A stretch of 64,000 bases of DNA from Duganella sp. Leaf126 (GTDB lineage: Bacteria > Pseudomonadota > Gammaproteobacteria > Burkholderiales > Burkholderiaceae_D), in contig NZ_LMNW01000012.1 of assembly GCF_001423125.1 (NCBI RefSeq), positions 186,656 to 250,655 on the forward strand. The letters are read 5' to 3'. The notes beneath the pieces were generated by a model. That model was not told the DNA's origin and made no database searches. It saw nothing but the letters and a program-made list of their open reading frames with translations. Shown in pieces: positions 1-8,674 of the stretch; the stretch's first letter is position 1; the number at the start of each line of letters is the position of its first letter. A program made the translations under genes and the position numbers.

Positions 1-200
1 GCGTTGGCGATGGCGGCATTGACGTGGTGGCCATCAAGCGCAACGAGGGCGCTTTGATACAGTGCAAGAGCTCGGTAGTTGAGAACAAGGAGCTTGGCTG
101 GGAGGGCGTCAAAGACGTGTCCGCCGGTTCGGCAGACAGCATGCTGACCAAAATTGCCCTCAGCTCGCCGCGGACGAGGAATTCGTCCATCGTCTCCTGA
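1..200 (+). CDS. Mrr-like restriction endonuclease, C-terminal fragment (5' cut by window, probably also 3' damaged)
   Basis: Reading from position 3, the frame encodes GDGGIDVVAIKRN followed by ALIQCKSS, then a TGA at 198-200. The spaced Asp and the Q-x-K are the core of the PD-(D/E)xK nuclease fold of Mrr-type (type IV) restriction endonucleases, which cut modified or foreign DNA. The recognisable part ends near residue 48 (KDVSAGSA). The last 17 or so residues, ending RTRNSSIVS, do not resemble the usual continuation of the family, in which a strand and helix follow the QxK. The 3' end therefore looks displaced by rearrangement, and the same DNA is open on the minus strand as part of another gene. 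The start lies outside the window. Nuclease family assignment is fairly firm; whether the gene is functional is doubtful. Confidence 0.55.
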   Translation, partial: VGDGGIDVVAIKRNEGALIQCKSSVVENKELGWEGVKDVSAGSADSMLTKIALSSPRTRNSSIVS

Positions 201-400
201 TGCTTGGGATTGTTCGAGAAATGGATCTGAAGGGCGGCAACGGCCAAGCGTACCGCAACCTCGGCCCAGGACATTTCAATCGTGGCCAGCGGTTCCAGTT
301 CAGTGTCCGTCGGTCCGGTTGGGACTGGCGTAGGCGGTATAAATCCGGCCAGTGCCTTGAACTTCTCGAGATTCAGCCCCTGGTTTTTTACATCAGGCAT
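1..400 (-). CDS. hypothetical protein, third gene of a minus-strand three-gene operon (3' end beyond window)
   Basis: The minus frame opens with ATG at 400-398, overlapping the TGA of the upstream 151-residue gene by 8 nt, and has no stop down to position 1 (at least 133 codons). The protein begins MPDVKNQGLNLEKFKALAGF, continues through a Pro/Thr-rich stretch and then a plausible helical segment (MSWAEVAVRLAVAALQIHF, then KHQETMDEFLVRGELRAIL). I do not recognise the family. The final 40 or so codons visible here are antisense to the Mrr-like nuclease fragment and have low-complexity Ser/Thr/Pro composition. The original C-terminus may therefore have been lost, with the frame now running into foreign sequence. 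Overlap with its neighbour suggests translational coupling. Confidence 0.5.
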   Translation of the reverse strand, partial: MPDVKNQGLNLEKFKALAGFIPPTPVPTGPTDTELEPLATIEMSWAEVAVRLAVAALQIHFSNNPKHQETMDEFLVRGELRAILVSMLSAEPADTSLTPSQPSSLFSTTELLHCIKAPSLRLMATTSMPPSPT

Positions 401-848
401 CGGCCAGTTCCGCTGCAGGCAGGAGTTCGTCCTCGTAGCCACATGCCAGAAGCTCGGGCGGTACACCGGTTTCTTGTGCAGTTTCTTCCCAGGTGGTCAG
501 CCGGCCCCACGAGGCTTGGCCTTGATCGAAGGATACTTCCATCAGGCTGTATCGATTACCCAGAATGCCCAGTCCGGCCGGGTAGTGTTCAAACCAGCGC
601 ACGTTCGCATCTCCCGGAATCACTTCGTGCATCTGCTCGGTAATATCCTCGATTGCGTTGGTGATGGATACGCCACGGTGGTCAGGGCGTTGACTCAGGA
701 CGACAACAAAGACGTTGCCTTTCCAGACGATGGTGACGTCGCAGATGACCACCCCGCTCCAGGCGCGAAACCGGGCGCCAGGAGAGCGGACGACAGTGTA
801 GTCGCCCACAACCTGTTGAGTCGGCTGAATTGGGATAGCAGCATTCAC
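393..848 (-). CDS. hypothetical protein, 151 residues, second gene of the minus-strand operon
   Basis: The GTG start at 848 has a Shine-Dalgarno-like GGAGCG a few bases upstream and overlaps the TGA of the preceding 44-residue gene (GTGA overlap). The product is soluble and mixed alpha/beta: residues 15-60 contain alternating hydrophobic strands (VVICDVTIVWKGNVFVVVLS). Residues 65-90 look like an amphipathic helix (ITNAIEDITEQMHEVIPG), and a YSLMEVSFDQ strand follows. There are no signal peptide, membrane segments or recognised catalytic motifs. I do not recognise the family. Its position between two overlapping small genes and next to a nuclease fragment suggests an accessory unit; any role in DNA defence or mobility would be speculation. 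Confidence 0.62.
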   Translation of the reverse strand: MNAAIPIQPTQQVVGDYTVVRSPGARFRAWSGVVICDVTIVWKGNVFVVVLSQRPDHRGVSITNAIEDITEQMHEVIPGDANVRWFEHYPAGLGILGNRYSLMEVSFDQGQASWGRLTTWEETAQETGVPPELLACGYEDELLPAAELADA

Positions 849-979
849 GGTTCGCTCCGGACATCGAATTCTCGATATGCCATTTTAGTAGCCTTGCGCG
901 TGCGGGGCAATGCGGCCCCGGAGGGGACGTCACACCAATCGTCCGAGCAAGAATGTGGCTTCTCCAGCTGTTCACTCAT
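845..979 (-). CDS. small hypothetical protein, 44 residues, first gene of the minus-strand operon
   Basis: ATG at 979-977 is preceded by AGGAG at good spacing (ACAGGAGCGC then ATG). The frame encodes 44 residues beginning MSEQLEKPHSCSDDWCDV, and its TGA overlaps the GTG start of the next gene by 4 nt. Two cysteines spaced C-x4-C (CSDDWC) are the only notable residues. A longer in-frame version starting further upstream exists, but it lacks a comparable ribosome-binding site. The strong binding site plus the stop/start overlap are the grounds for calling it real; no family is recognised. Confidence 0.5.
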   Translation of the reverse strand: MSEQLEKPHSCSDDWCDVPSGAALPRTRKATKMAYREFDVRSEP

Positions 980-1134
980 GCGCTCCTGTCCCAAGAGTAT
1001 GGCCCCTACACGATACTGCTCACTTCTCCTACATGGGGTCGTACACGAGCCATCCATCATGGAGGTTCAGCCGCACGGCAAGCCGGTGCTGCGGCGCTGC
1101 ACCCCTTGACACGTATTCTTCAGGAGGCTTACCC

Positions 1135-1731
1135 ATGTTTTCCCTTGCGAAACTCAGCCCCACCGTTACCGACATGATCCGCTTCGATCACTCGCATGTC
1201 TTCGTTACCTTTCACCAGTTCACCCATGACAAAAGCCCGACAGTGAAGAAGGCGTTGAGCGAGACGATCTGTTCTGCGCTGGAGATACACGCAACGCTGG
1301 AGGAAGAGATTTTCTATCCGGTCATGCGGACCGTCGATGCCGCCGACCCCGTGCTGGAAAAGGCGCCGGATGAGCACGCCGACATGAAACGGCTGATCCG
1401 CGAGCTGCGCGCCATCCCGGGACACGATGACCGCCACGACCGTGTCTTGCTGGAGCTGATGCGCGAAGTCATACACCATGTCGCGGACGAGGAAACCGTG
1501 GTGCTGCCTGCCGCCGAGCGCCGGCTGTCGAAAGAGCGTCTCAACCAGCTTGGTGTGGAGATGAACAAGCGACGAGTGGAACTGCTGGCGCCCCAGGCAG
1601 GCAAGGTTGCCATCAGCCATGCCGTCGGCTTTTCCGGCAGCACGACCGCCTGGGTGCTCGGTGCGGTCGGGGCGATCGGTGCGGTGCTGGCATTGGCTAC
1701 CGCGGGGCGCAGGACGGCGGCGCAACATTGA
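1135..1731 (+). CDS. hemerythrin HHE domain protein with C-terminal membrane anchor
   Basis: The start ATG has a perfect AGGAGG at 1122-1127. Residues 10-125 form a hemerythrin-like four-helix bundle carrying the expected diiron ligands: His19/His21, His52 and Glu56 (HATLEEE), His81 (DEHADM), and His114/His115 with Glu119/Glu120 (IHHVADEE). Such domains bind O2, NO or reactive oxygen or store iron. Residues 172-190 are a single hydrophobic helix (TAWVLGAVGAIGAVLALAT) followed by Arg-Arg, which suggests tail-anchoring to the inner membrane; most bacterial stand-alone HHE proteins are soluble. The gene is monocistronic, divergent from the small hypothetical operon and separated from the GH2 gene by a promoter-bearing gap. 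A specific ligand cannot be assigned. Confidence 0.85.
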   Translation: MFSLAKLSPTVTDMIRFDHSHVFVTFHQFTHDKSPTVKKALSETICSALEIHATLEEEIFYPVMRTVDAADPVLEKAPDEHADMKRLIRELRAIPGHDDRHDRVLLELMREVIHHVADEETVVLPAAERRLSKERLNQLGVEMNKRRVELLAPQAGKVAISHAVGFSGSTTAWVLGAVGAIGAVLALATAGRRTAAQH

Positions 1732-1830
1732 GTGTAGGGAGCAGGGCAGGGTGTCGTGGTGCCGCTGTCGACCAGGCGATCTACAGCAGAGGGCGCTTTT
1801 TGCAGATGCCGTGGCGCTTTCCCGACCGAA

Positions 1831-1860
1831 TTGACAATGTCGAGCAGCTTTTTTTACTTT
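1831..1860 (+). promoter_or_regulatory. candidate sigma-70 promoter upstream of the glycan operon
   Basis: TTGACA at 1831-1836 and TACTTT at 1855-1860 are separated by 18 nt inside a markedly AT-rich 120-bp stretch. The following T/A-rich sequence runs to the GH2 start at 1977, leaving a leader of about 110 nt. The -35 is perfect and the -10 is weak. No operator was recognised. Confidence 0.45.
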
Positions 1861-1976
1861 GTTAAATAACACACATAGTAACTCGGCAGTTGTTGTTAAA
1901 ATTTTATTTCCGGTCACATTGATCGAAGCCAGCTCTGCCCTGCATCAATCACGTCAGCCTTTATCAAGGAGCGCAC

Positions 1977-3734
1977 ATGAGCCAGTTCGAATATCCCCGG
2001 CCCCAGCTGGTGAGGGATGGATGGATGTCTCTCAATGGCCAATGGGATTTCGCGTATGACGACGAACTGCTGTACGGTGGCCCTGATCACGACATCGCGT
2101 GGAAGCATCGGATCGAGGTGCCGTTCGCACCGGAATCGGCTGCCAGCGGGCTGGGCGACGAGAATTTCCACCCGTGCGTGTGGTACCGCCTGAATTTCGA
2201 CCTGGTGCCCGAAGGCGACTGTGTGCTGCTGCATTTCGGCGCTGTCGACTACGCCGCGAAGGTATGGCTGAACGGCCGCCTGGTGGCCCAGCACGAAGGC
2301 GGTCACACGCCGTTTACGGCCGATATCACCGATGCCCTGGTTACCGGCGCCCCCCAGGTGTTGATTGTCCGTGCCGAAGACGACCCGGCCGATCTGCACA
2401 AGCCGCGCGGCAAGCAGGATTGGCTGCGCGAACCGCATTCGATCTGGTACCCGCGCACCACCGGCATCTGGCAGACCGTGTGGATCGAGCAGGTGGCCGA
2501 CACCTACATCAAGCAGCTGCGCTGGACGCCGATTTTCGACGGCTTTGAAATCGGCTGCGAGGTGCTGGCAGCGGGCAAGCAAAAGTCCGGGCTCTCGGTG
2601 GAGGTCCGGCTCTCGCTCGGCGACAAGGTGCTGGCCGACGATATCTACATGCTGGTCGGGCTGGAAGCGAACCGGAAAATCGCCTTGTCCGATCCCGGTA
2701 TCGATGATTCCCGCAACGAGCTGCTGTGGAGTCCCGAGCGGCCCATCCTGATCGATGCCGAAGTGATTCTGCGCCACGGCGACCGCGTACTCGATACCGT
2801 GCGCTCCTATACGGCCCTGCGGTCGGTATCGATCAACCGCGACCGCTTCATGCTCAACGGCCGCCCCTACCAGTTGCGGCTGGTGCTGGACCAGGGCTAC
2901 TGGACCGAATCGCTGATGACCGCGCCCAATGACGAGGCGCTGCGGCGCGATGTCGAGCTGGCCAAGGCGATGGGATTCAACGGCGTGCGCAAGCACCAGA
3001 AGATCGAAGATCCGCGCTACCTGTACTGGGCCGACAAGCTCGGATTGCTGGTGTGGGAAGAAATGCCTTCCGCCTACGCGTTCAGCCCGCGCGCGGTGAC
3101 CCGGCTGGTCAAGGAGTGGACCGAGGCCATCGAGCGCGATTACAGCCATCCCTGCGTGATCGTCTGGGTGCCGTTCAACGAATCGTGGGGCGTGCCCAAT
3201 CTGACGGCCATGCAGGCGCACCGCAATGCGGTCGAAGCCTTGTACCACCTGACGCGGGTGCTCGACGCCACGCGCCCGGTGATCGGCAACGATGGCTGGG
3301 AGGCGGCTGCCACCGACATTCTCGGCATCCACGACTACGATGGCGAACCGCAGCGCGTGCGGGCGCGCTACGAAAGCCAGGAGTCGCAAACGCTGTTCGA
3401 CCGGCGCCGCCCGGGCGGGCGGATACTGACACTGGACGGCTTCCCGCACCGGGGCCAGCCGATCGTACTGACCGAATTTGGCGGCATTGCCTACGACCCC
3501 AAGGCGCCGTCGCACCACACCTGGGGCTATTCGCGCAGCAACACCGCCGAGGCATTCGAGGACCTGTACCGCGAGCTGCTCAAGGTGGTCAACGAGACGC
3601 CGATGTTCAGCGGCTTTTGCTACACCCAATTTGCCGACACTTTCCAGGAGACCAATGGCCTGCTCAATGCAGACCGTACACCCAAAATTCCGCTTGAACA
3701 GATCAGTAGCGCCACCCGCAATGCCGGGCGTTGA
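1977..3734 (+). CDS. glycoside hydrolase family 2 protein (beta-galactosidase/beta-glucuronidase type)
   Basis: The 585-residue protein has no signal peptide and so should be cytoplasmic. It shows GH2 order: an N-terminal jelly-roll sugar-binding domain (about residues 15-170, starting LNGQWDFAYDD), an immunoglobulin-like sandwich (about 175-285) and a TIM barrel (about 290-585). The acid/base Glu402 lies in FNESWG and the nucleophile Glu500 in LTEFGG, so it should be a retaining beta-glycosidase. Substrate cannot be told from sequence; it is about half the length of LacZ and nearer beta-glucuronidase size. AAGGAG precedes ATG at 1977. It heads a run with a glycosyltransferase, UDP-galactopyranose mutase and a GH1-RmlD fusion, so it may trim or remodel a glycan made by the same operon rather than feed on sugar. 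Confidence 0.85.
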   Translation: MSQFEYPRPQLVRDGWMSLNGQWDFAYDDELLYGGPDHDIAWKHRIEVPFAPESAASGLGDENFHPCVWYRLNFDLVPEGDCVLLHFGAVDYAAKVWLNGRLVAQHEGGHTPFTADITDALVTGAPQVLIVRAEDDPADLHKPRGKQDWLREPHSIWYPRTTGIWQTVWIEQVADTYIKQLRWTPIFDGFEIGCEVLAAGKQKSGLSVEVRLSLGDKVLADDIYMLVGLEANRKIALSDPGIDDSRNELLWSPERPILIDAEVILRHGDRVLDTVRSYTALRSVSINRDRFMLNGRPYQLRLVLDQGYWTESLMTAPNDEALRRDVELAKAMGFNGVRKHQKIEDPRYLYWADKLGLLVWEEMPSAYAFSPRAVTRLVKEWTEAIERDYSHPCVIVWVPFNESWGVPNLTAMQAHRNAVEALYHLTRVLDATRPVIGNDGWEAAATDILGIHDYDGEPQRVRARYESQESQTLFDRRRPGGRILTLDGFPHRGQPIVLTEFGGIAYDPKAPSHHTWGYSRSNTAEAFEDLYRELLKVVNETPMFSGFCYTQFADTFQETNGLLNADRTPKIPLEQISSATRNAGR

Positions 3735-3795
3735 CGCCCGCAGTCCAGCCGCACCCACAACCCCCGGCTCGCAAGAGCCCACCGAGGAGAGTCTC

Positions 3796-4995
3796 ATGCA
3801 AACCATCGTCGTTTTCTGCCACCTGCGTTGGGACTTCGTTTATCAACGGCCGCAGCAACTGCTGACGCGGCTCGCCGAACACTACAAGGTGCTGTTCATC
3901 GAGGAACCGCTGTTCGATGCGGCCGAACCCCTCCTGCACACCTATAGCCCGGCGCCCAATCTGACCGTGTACCAGCCCCACACCCCGGTGCATGCGCCCG
4001 GGTTCCATGACGAGCAGATGCCGGTCCTGCAACTGCTGCTGGCCGACCTGGTACCGCCAGACGAAGATCCCGTGGTCTGGTTCTATACGCCGATGGCGCT
4101 GCCGTTGCTGGGACAGCAGCACCCGTCACTGGTTGTGTACGACTGCATGGACGAACTCTCTGCGTTCAAGAATCCGCCGCCCGAGCTGCTGCAGCGCGAG
4201 ACGGCGCTGCTGGCAGTGGCCGATCTCGTATTCACCGGCGGACCCAGTCTTTACGAGGCAAAGCGCAACCGTCACGCCAATGCGTACTGCTTCCCCAGCA
4301 GCGTCGATGCAGCGCACTTCGCACGTTCGCTCGACCGCAGCGATGTGCATCCGCTGCAGCAGCACATCGGCAGGCCGCGCCTGGGCTTTTACGGCGTCAT
4401 CGATGAACGATTCGACACCGGCCTGATCGCAGCCATGGCCGATGCCCATCCGGCATGGCAGATCGTGCTGGTCGGGCCGGTGGTCAAGATCGATGCGGCC
4501 GAACTTCCCGTGCGTTCCAACATCCATTACCTGGGACAGCATTCGTATCAGGCGCTGCCGCAATTTTTGGCGGGATGGGATGTGTGCCTGCTGCCGTTTG
4601 CGCTCAACGAATCGACGCGCTTCATCAGCCCGACAAAGGTCCTCGAATACATGGCTGCCTCCTTGCCCGTCGTCAGCACCGCCATTACCGATGTCGAGCA
4701 GCCTTATGGCCACATCGTGGCCATCGGTCATGACCACGCCGAATTCATCGCCCACTGCGAGAAAGCGTTGGGCCAGACGACCGCGCAAACCGCCGCCATG
4801 GCGCAGCAGATGCGCACCATCATCGCGGCAACGTCCTGGGACGCCACGGCCGATCACATGCGCGAACTGCTCGAACATGCCACGGCCGAACGGGTGGCCG
4901 GGTCGCGGCACGCGCTGCCGCCGGTGCTGGTCGGCAGCGCGAGCGAGCTGGACACCGGTCGCGCAGCCGTGCTGCGGCCCGAACTGGTTGCCTGA
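3796..4995 (+). CDS. glycosyltransferase, group 1 (GT4-like)
   Basis: The 399-residue protein starts at ATG 3796 behind GAGGAGA; the longer open frame upstream is read-through from the previous gene. The N-terminus (IVVFCHLRWDFVYQRPQQLL) matches a GT-B family in which the F-x-Y-Q-R-P-Q segment opens the acceptor domain. The C-terminal half contains the group 1 signature SPTKVLEYMAASLPVVSTAI near residues 277-296, where the Glu contacts the donor nucleotide-sugar. No membrane segments are present, so it is cytosolic or peripheral. It lies 61 bp after GH2 and 126 bp before UDP-galactopyranose mutase, in one direction. Because the mutase supplies UDP-galactofuranose, this enzyme could transfer galactofuranose, but donor and acceptor are inference. 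Confidence 0.82.
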   Translation: MQTIVVFCHLRWDFVYQRPQQLLTRLAEHYKVLFIEEPLFDAAEPLLHTYSPAPNLTVYQPHTPVHAPGFHDEQMPVLQLLLADLVPPDEDPVVWFYTPMALPLLGQQHPSLVVYDCMDELSAFKNPPPELLQRETALLAVADLVFTGGPSLYEAKRNRHANAYCFPSSVDAAHFARSLDRSDVHPLQQHIGRPRLGFYGVIDERFDTGLIAAMADAHPAWQIVLVGPVVKIDAAELPVRSNIHYLGQHSYQALPQFLAGWDVCLLPFALNESTRFISPTKVLEYMAASLPVVSTAITDVEQPYGHIVAIGHDHAEFIAHCEKALGQTTAQTAAMAQQMRTIIAATSWDATADHMRELLEHATAERVAGSRHALPPVLVGSASELDTGRAAVLRPELVA

Positions 4996-6273
<1,278 letters not shown>

Positions 6274-6320
6274 CGCCTTGCTGCCGCTGTGCGCTGACCG
6301 CTTCCTGCAAGGTACCCTGC

Positions 6321-8519
6321 ATGCAGATTTTCCAGAATAACTCAGTGACGCCACCGCTGGCGCTGTGGGGCGGCGTGGAATGCACGGTGAACCGGGTCGG
6401 TGACCGGTACTTCGACCAGGCCGCGCAAAGCGGCCACGGCGCGCGCCCGGGCGAGGTGGAACTGCTGCATTCCACAGGCTTGTCGGCACTGCGCTACCCA
6501 ATATTGTGGGAACGCATTGCGCCCGATGGACTGGAAAGCGCCGACTGGTCGGTGGCCGACGCGCAGCTGGCGGCGTGCCGCGAACGCGGCATTACCGTGA
6601 TCGCCGGCCTCGTGCACCACGGCAGCGGGCCGCGCACTACGAGCCTGGTCGATGCCGGTTTTGCACCGGGACTGGCCGCGTACGCGGGGGCCGTTGCCGC
6701 ACGCTATCCGTGGATAGACCATTACACGCCGGTCAACGAACCGCTGACCACGGCGCGCTTCAGCACCTTGTACGGATTGTGGTACCCGCATGCCAGCAGC
6801 GACCATGCCTTTGTCACCGCCGTGCTGAACCAGACCCGCGCCACGGTACTGGCCATGCAGGCCGTGCGCAGCGTCAATCCGGCCGCGAAGCTGGTGCAGA
6901 CCGACGACCTCGGCAAGACCTGGGGCACGGACGAGATGGCAGCGGTGACAGAGTTCTATAACGACAGGCGCTGGCTGGCGTGGGACCTGCTGTGTGGCAA
7001 GGTCGATCAGGACCACCGCCTGTGGGCATATCTGCTGCAACACGGCGCCACCGCAGCCGATGTGCTCTGGTTCCGCGATCACCGGTGCCCGCCCGACATC
7101 ATCGGCGTGAATTACTACGTCACCAGCGAGCGCTGGCTCGACCACCGGGTCGAACGCTATCCGCACCTGCGCCCCGGCCTGATCGACGGCAAGCCTTGCA
7201 TCGATACCGAAGCCGCGCGGGTGGCCGAGGCGCCGGAGACGCAGCTGGCGCCATTGCTGATCGAAGCCTGGCACCGCTACGGCCTGCCGATCGCCATCAC
7301 GGAAGCACACATCCACGCTGGCCGCGAAGACCAGCTGCGCTGGATGACGGAAATCTGGGAGGCCGCTTTGGCGGCCCGGGCTGAAGGAGCCGACGTGCAG
7401 GCCGTCACGGCCTGGGCGCTGCTGGGTTCGTTCGACTGGGACAGCCTGGTCACGCGCCAGGTCGGCCATTACGAATCGGGCGCTTTCGACATCCGTGGCG
7501 GCAAGCCGCGCCCCACGGCCGTGGCCCGGATGTTGCAACAACTCGCTGCCGGCGACCACCCCGCGCATCCGGCTGCGCCCGGGGCCGGCTGGTGGCGGCG
7601 CCCCACGCGCTACCACCCGGGCCGGCGCAGCGCCCTGAGACCGGGCGCAGCAGCGTCCCTGACGGCAGCGGATGCCAGCGGGCGGCCGCCGTTGCTCATT
7701 TCCGGCGCGAGCGGCACGCTGGGCCGCGCTTTTGCCCGGATCTGCACCGAGCGCAATCTTGCTTTCAAGCTGGTCAGCCGGGCCGAGATGGACATTACCG
7801 ACCCCGCCGCGGTCGAGCGCGCACTCGAGCGCTACCAGCCGTGGGCACTGATCAATGCCAGCGGCTATGTCCGCGTCGACGATGCCGAGCACGACGCCGA
7901 GCGATGTTTTCGCGAGAACGCCCAGGGTCCGCAGGTGCTGGCACGGGCATGTGCGCGCCACCGCATCCACCTGACCACTTTCTCGAGCGACCTGGTGTTC
8001 GATGGCCGGGCAGGGCAGCCGTATGTCGAAACCGATCCCATCTCGCCCATCAACGTCTACGGGCGCAGCAAGGCCGACGGCGAACAGGCGGTGCTTGGCC
8101 TGCTGTCCGATGCGCTGGTGATCCGCACCAGCAGTTTTTTCGGTCCCTGGGACCAGTACAACTTCGTACACCACGCGCTGGCGGCGCTGCAATCGGGGCA
8201 GGCGTTTGCCGCCCCTGGTGACCTCATCATCACGCCCACCTATGTCCCCGACCTGGTCGATACTTGCCTGAACCTGGTCGTGGACGGCGAGTGCGGCATC
8301 TGGCACCTGACCAATGGCGACGCCGTTTCATGGATAGCGCTGGCGCGCATGGCGGCCGTGCAAGCAGGACTGGACCCAGCAGCCCTGCGCGAACAGCATT
8401 CGTCCGACTGCAACTACTTCGCCAGGCGCCCTGCAAACAGCGCGCTGCATAGCAACCGCGCCATGCTGTTGCCACCGCTGGATGACGCGTTGATCCGGTT
8501 CGTGGCACAGCGTTGCTGA
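6321..8519 (+). CDS. fusion protein: GH1-like glycosidase domain plus RmlD-like sugar-nucleotide reductase domain
   Basis: The single 732-residue frame joins two enzymes. Residues 1-400 resemble GH1 beta-glycosidases: PVNEPLTT puts the acid/base-type Glu at 140, and the nucleophile position is Glu328 in ITEAHIH, which differs from the usual ITENG. A Pro/Arg/Ala-rich linker covers about 400-455. Residues 456-732 are an extended short-chain dehydrogenase of the dTDP-4-dehydrorhamnose reductase family, with LISGASGTLG as the nucleotide-binding loop and Y580-x3-K584 (YGRSK). There is no signal peptide. There is no frameshift evidence between the halves, so the fusion appears genuine. GH1 of about 400 residues is a little short and its motif drift raises the question of whether it hydrolyses or only binds sugar. 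It is the last gene of the glycan run. Confidence 0.85.
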   Translation: MQIFQNNSVTPPLALWGGVECTVNRVGDRYFDQAAQSGHGARPGEVELLHSTGLSALRYPILWERIAPDGLESADWSVADAQLAACRERGITVIAGLVHHGSGPRTTSLVDAGFAPGLAAYAGAVAARYPWIDHYTPVNEPLTTARFSTLYGLWYPHASSDHAFVTAVLNQTRATVLAMQAVRSVNPAAKLVQTDDLGKTWGTDEMAAVTEFYNDRRWLAWDLLCGKVDQDHRLWAYLLQHGATAADVLWFRDHRCPPDIIGVNYYVTSERWLDHRVERYPHLRPGLIDGKPCIDTEAARVAEAPETQLAPLLIEAWHRYGLPIAITEAHIHAGREDQLRWMTEIWEAALAARAEGADVQAVTAWALLGSFDWDSLVTRQVGHYESGAFDIRGGKPRPTAVARMLQQLAAGDHPAHPAAPGAGWWRRPTRYHPGRRSALRPGAAASLTAADASGRPPLLISGASGTLGRAFARICTERNLAFKLVSRAEMDITDPAAVERALERYQPWALINASGYVRVDDAEHDAERCFRENAQGPQVLARACARHRIHLTTFSSDLVFDGRAGQPYVETDPISPINVYGRSKADGEQAVLGLLSDALVIRTSSFFGPWDQYNFVHHALAALQSGQAFAAPGDLIITPTYVPDLVDTCLNLVVDGECGIWHLTNGDAVSWIALARMAAVQAGLDPAALREQHSSDCNYFARRPANSALHSNRAMLLPPLDDALIRFVAQRC

Positions 8520-8569
8520 AACGTAGCTGCAACGGTGCTCTCACTGCTCGAAGGTTCGGCTGGTCGACC

Positions 8570-8598
8570 TTGATAGATTGGTAATGATAAACTTTACT
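8570..8598 (+). promoter_or_regulatory. weak candidate sigma-70 promoter before the GH115 gene
   Basis: TTGATA (8570-8575) is 17 nt from TTTACT (8593-8598), in the only AT-rich part of the 155-bp gap. The leader to ATG 8675 would be about 70 nt. Match quality is modest; no operator was seen. Confidence 0.3.
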
Positions 8599-8674
8599 GT
8601 CGTCAACCTGACCATGCCCGGCGTCGTTCCGACTTCAAGTCCGATCGTCACCGTGGTGCTGCCCGAGAGGAAAA

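Noticed and set aside
1106..1111. TTGACA as -35 of a hemerythrin promoter
   Set aside because: The matching -10 would have to lie at or beyond the ribosome-binding site, too close to the start codon.
910..1134. Longer version of the hemerythrin frame
   Set aside because: AGGAGG at 1122-1127 fixes the start at 1135; the extension lies over the divergent promoter region.
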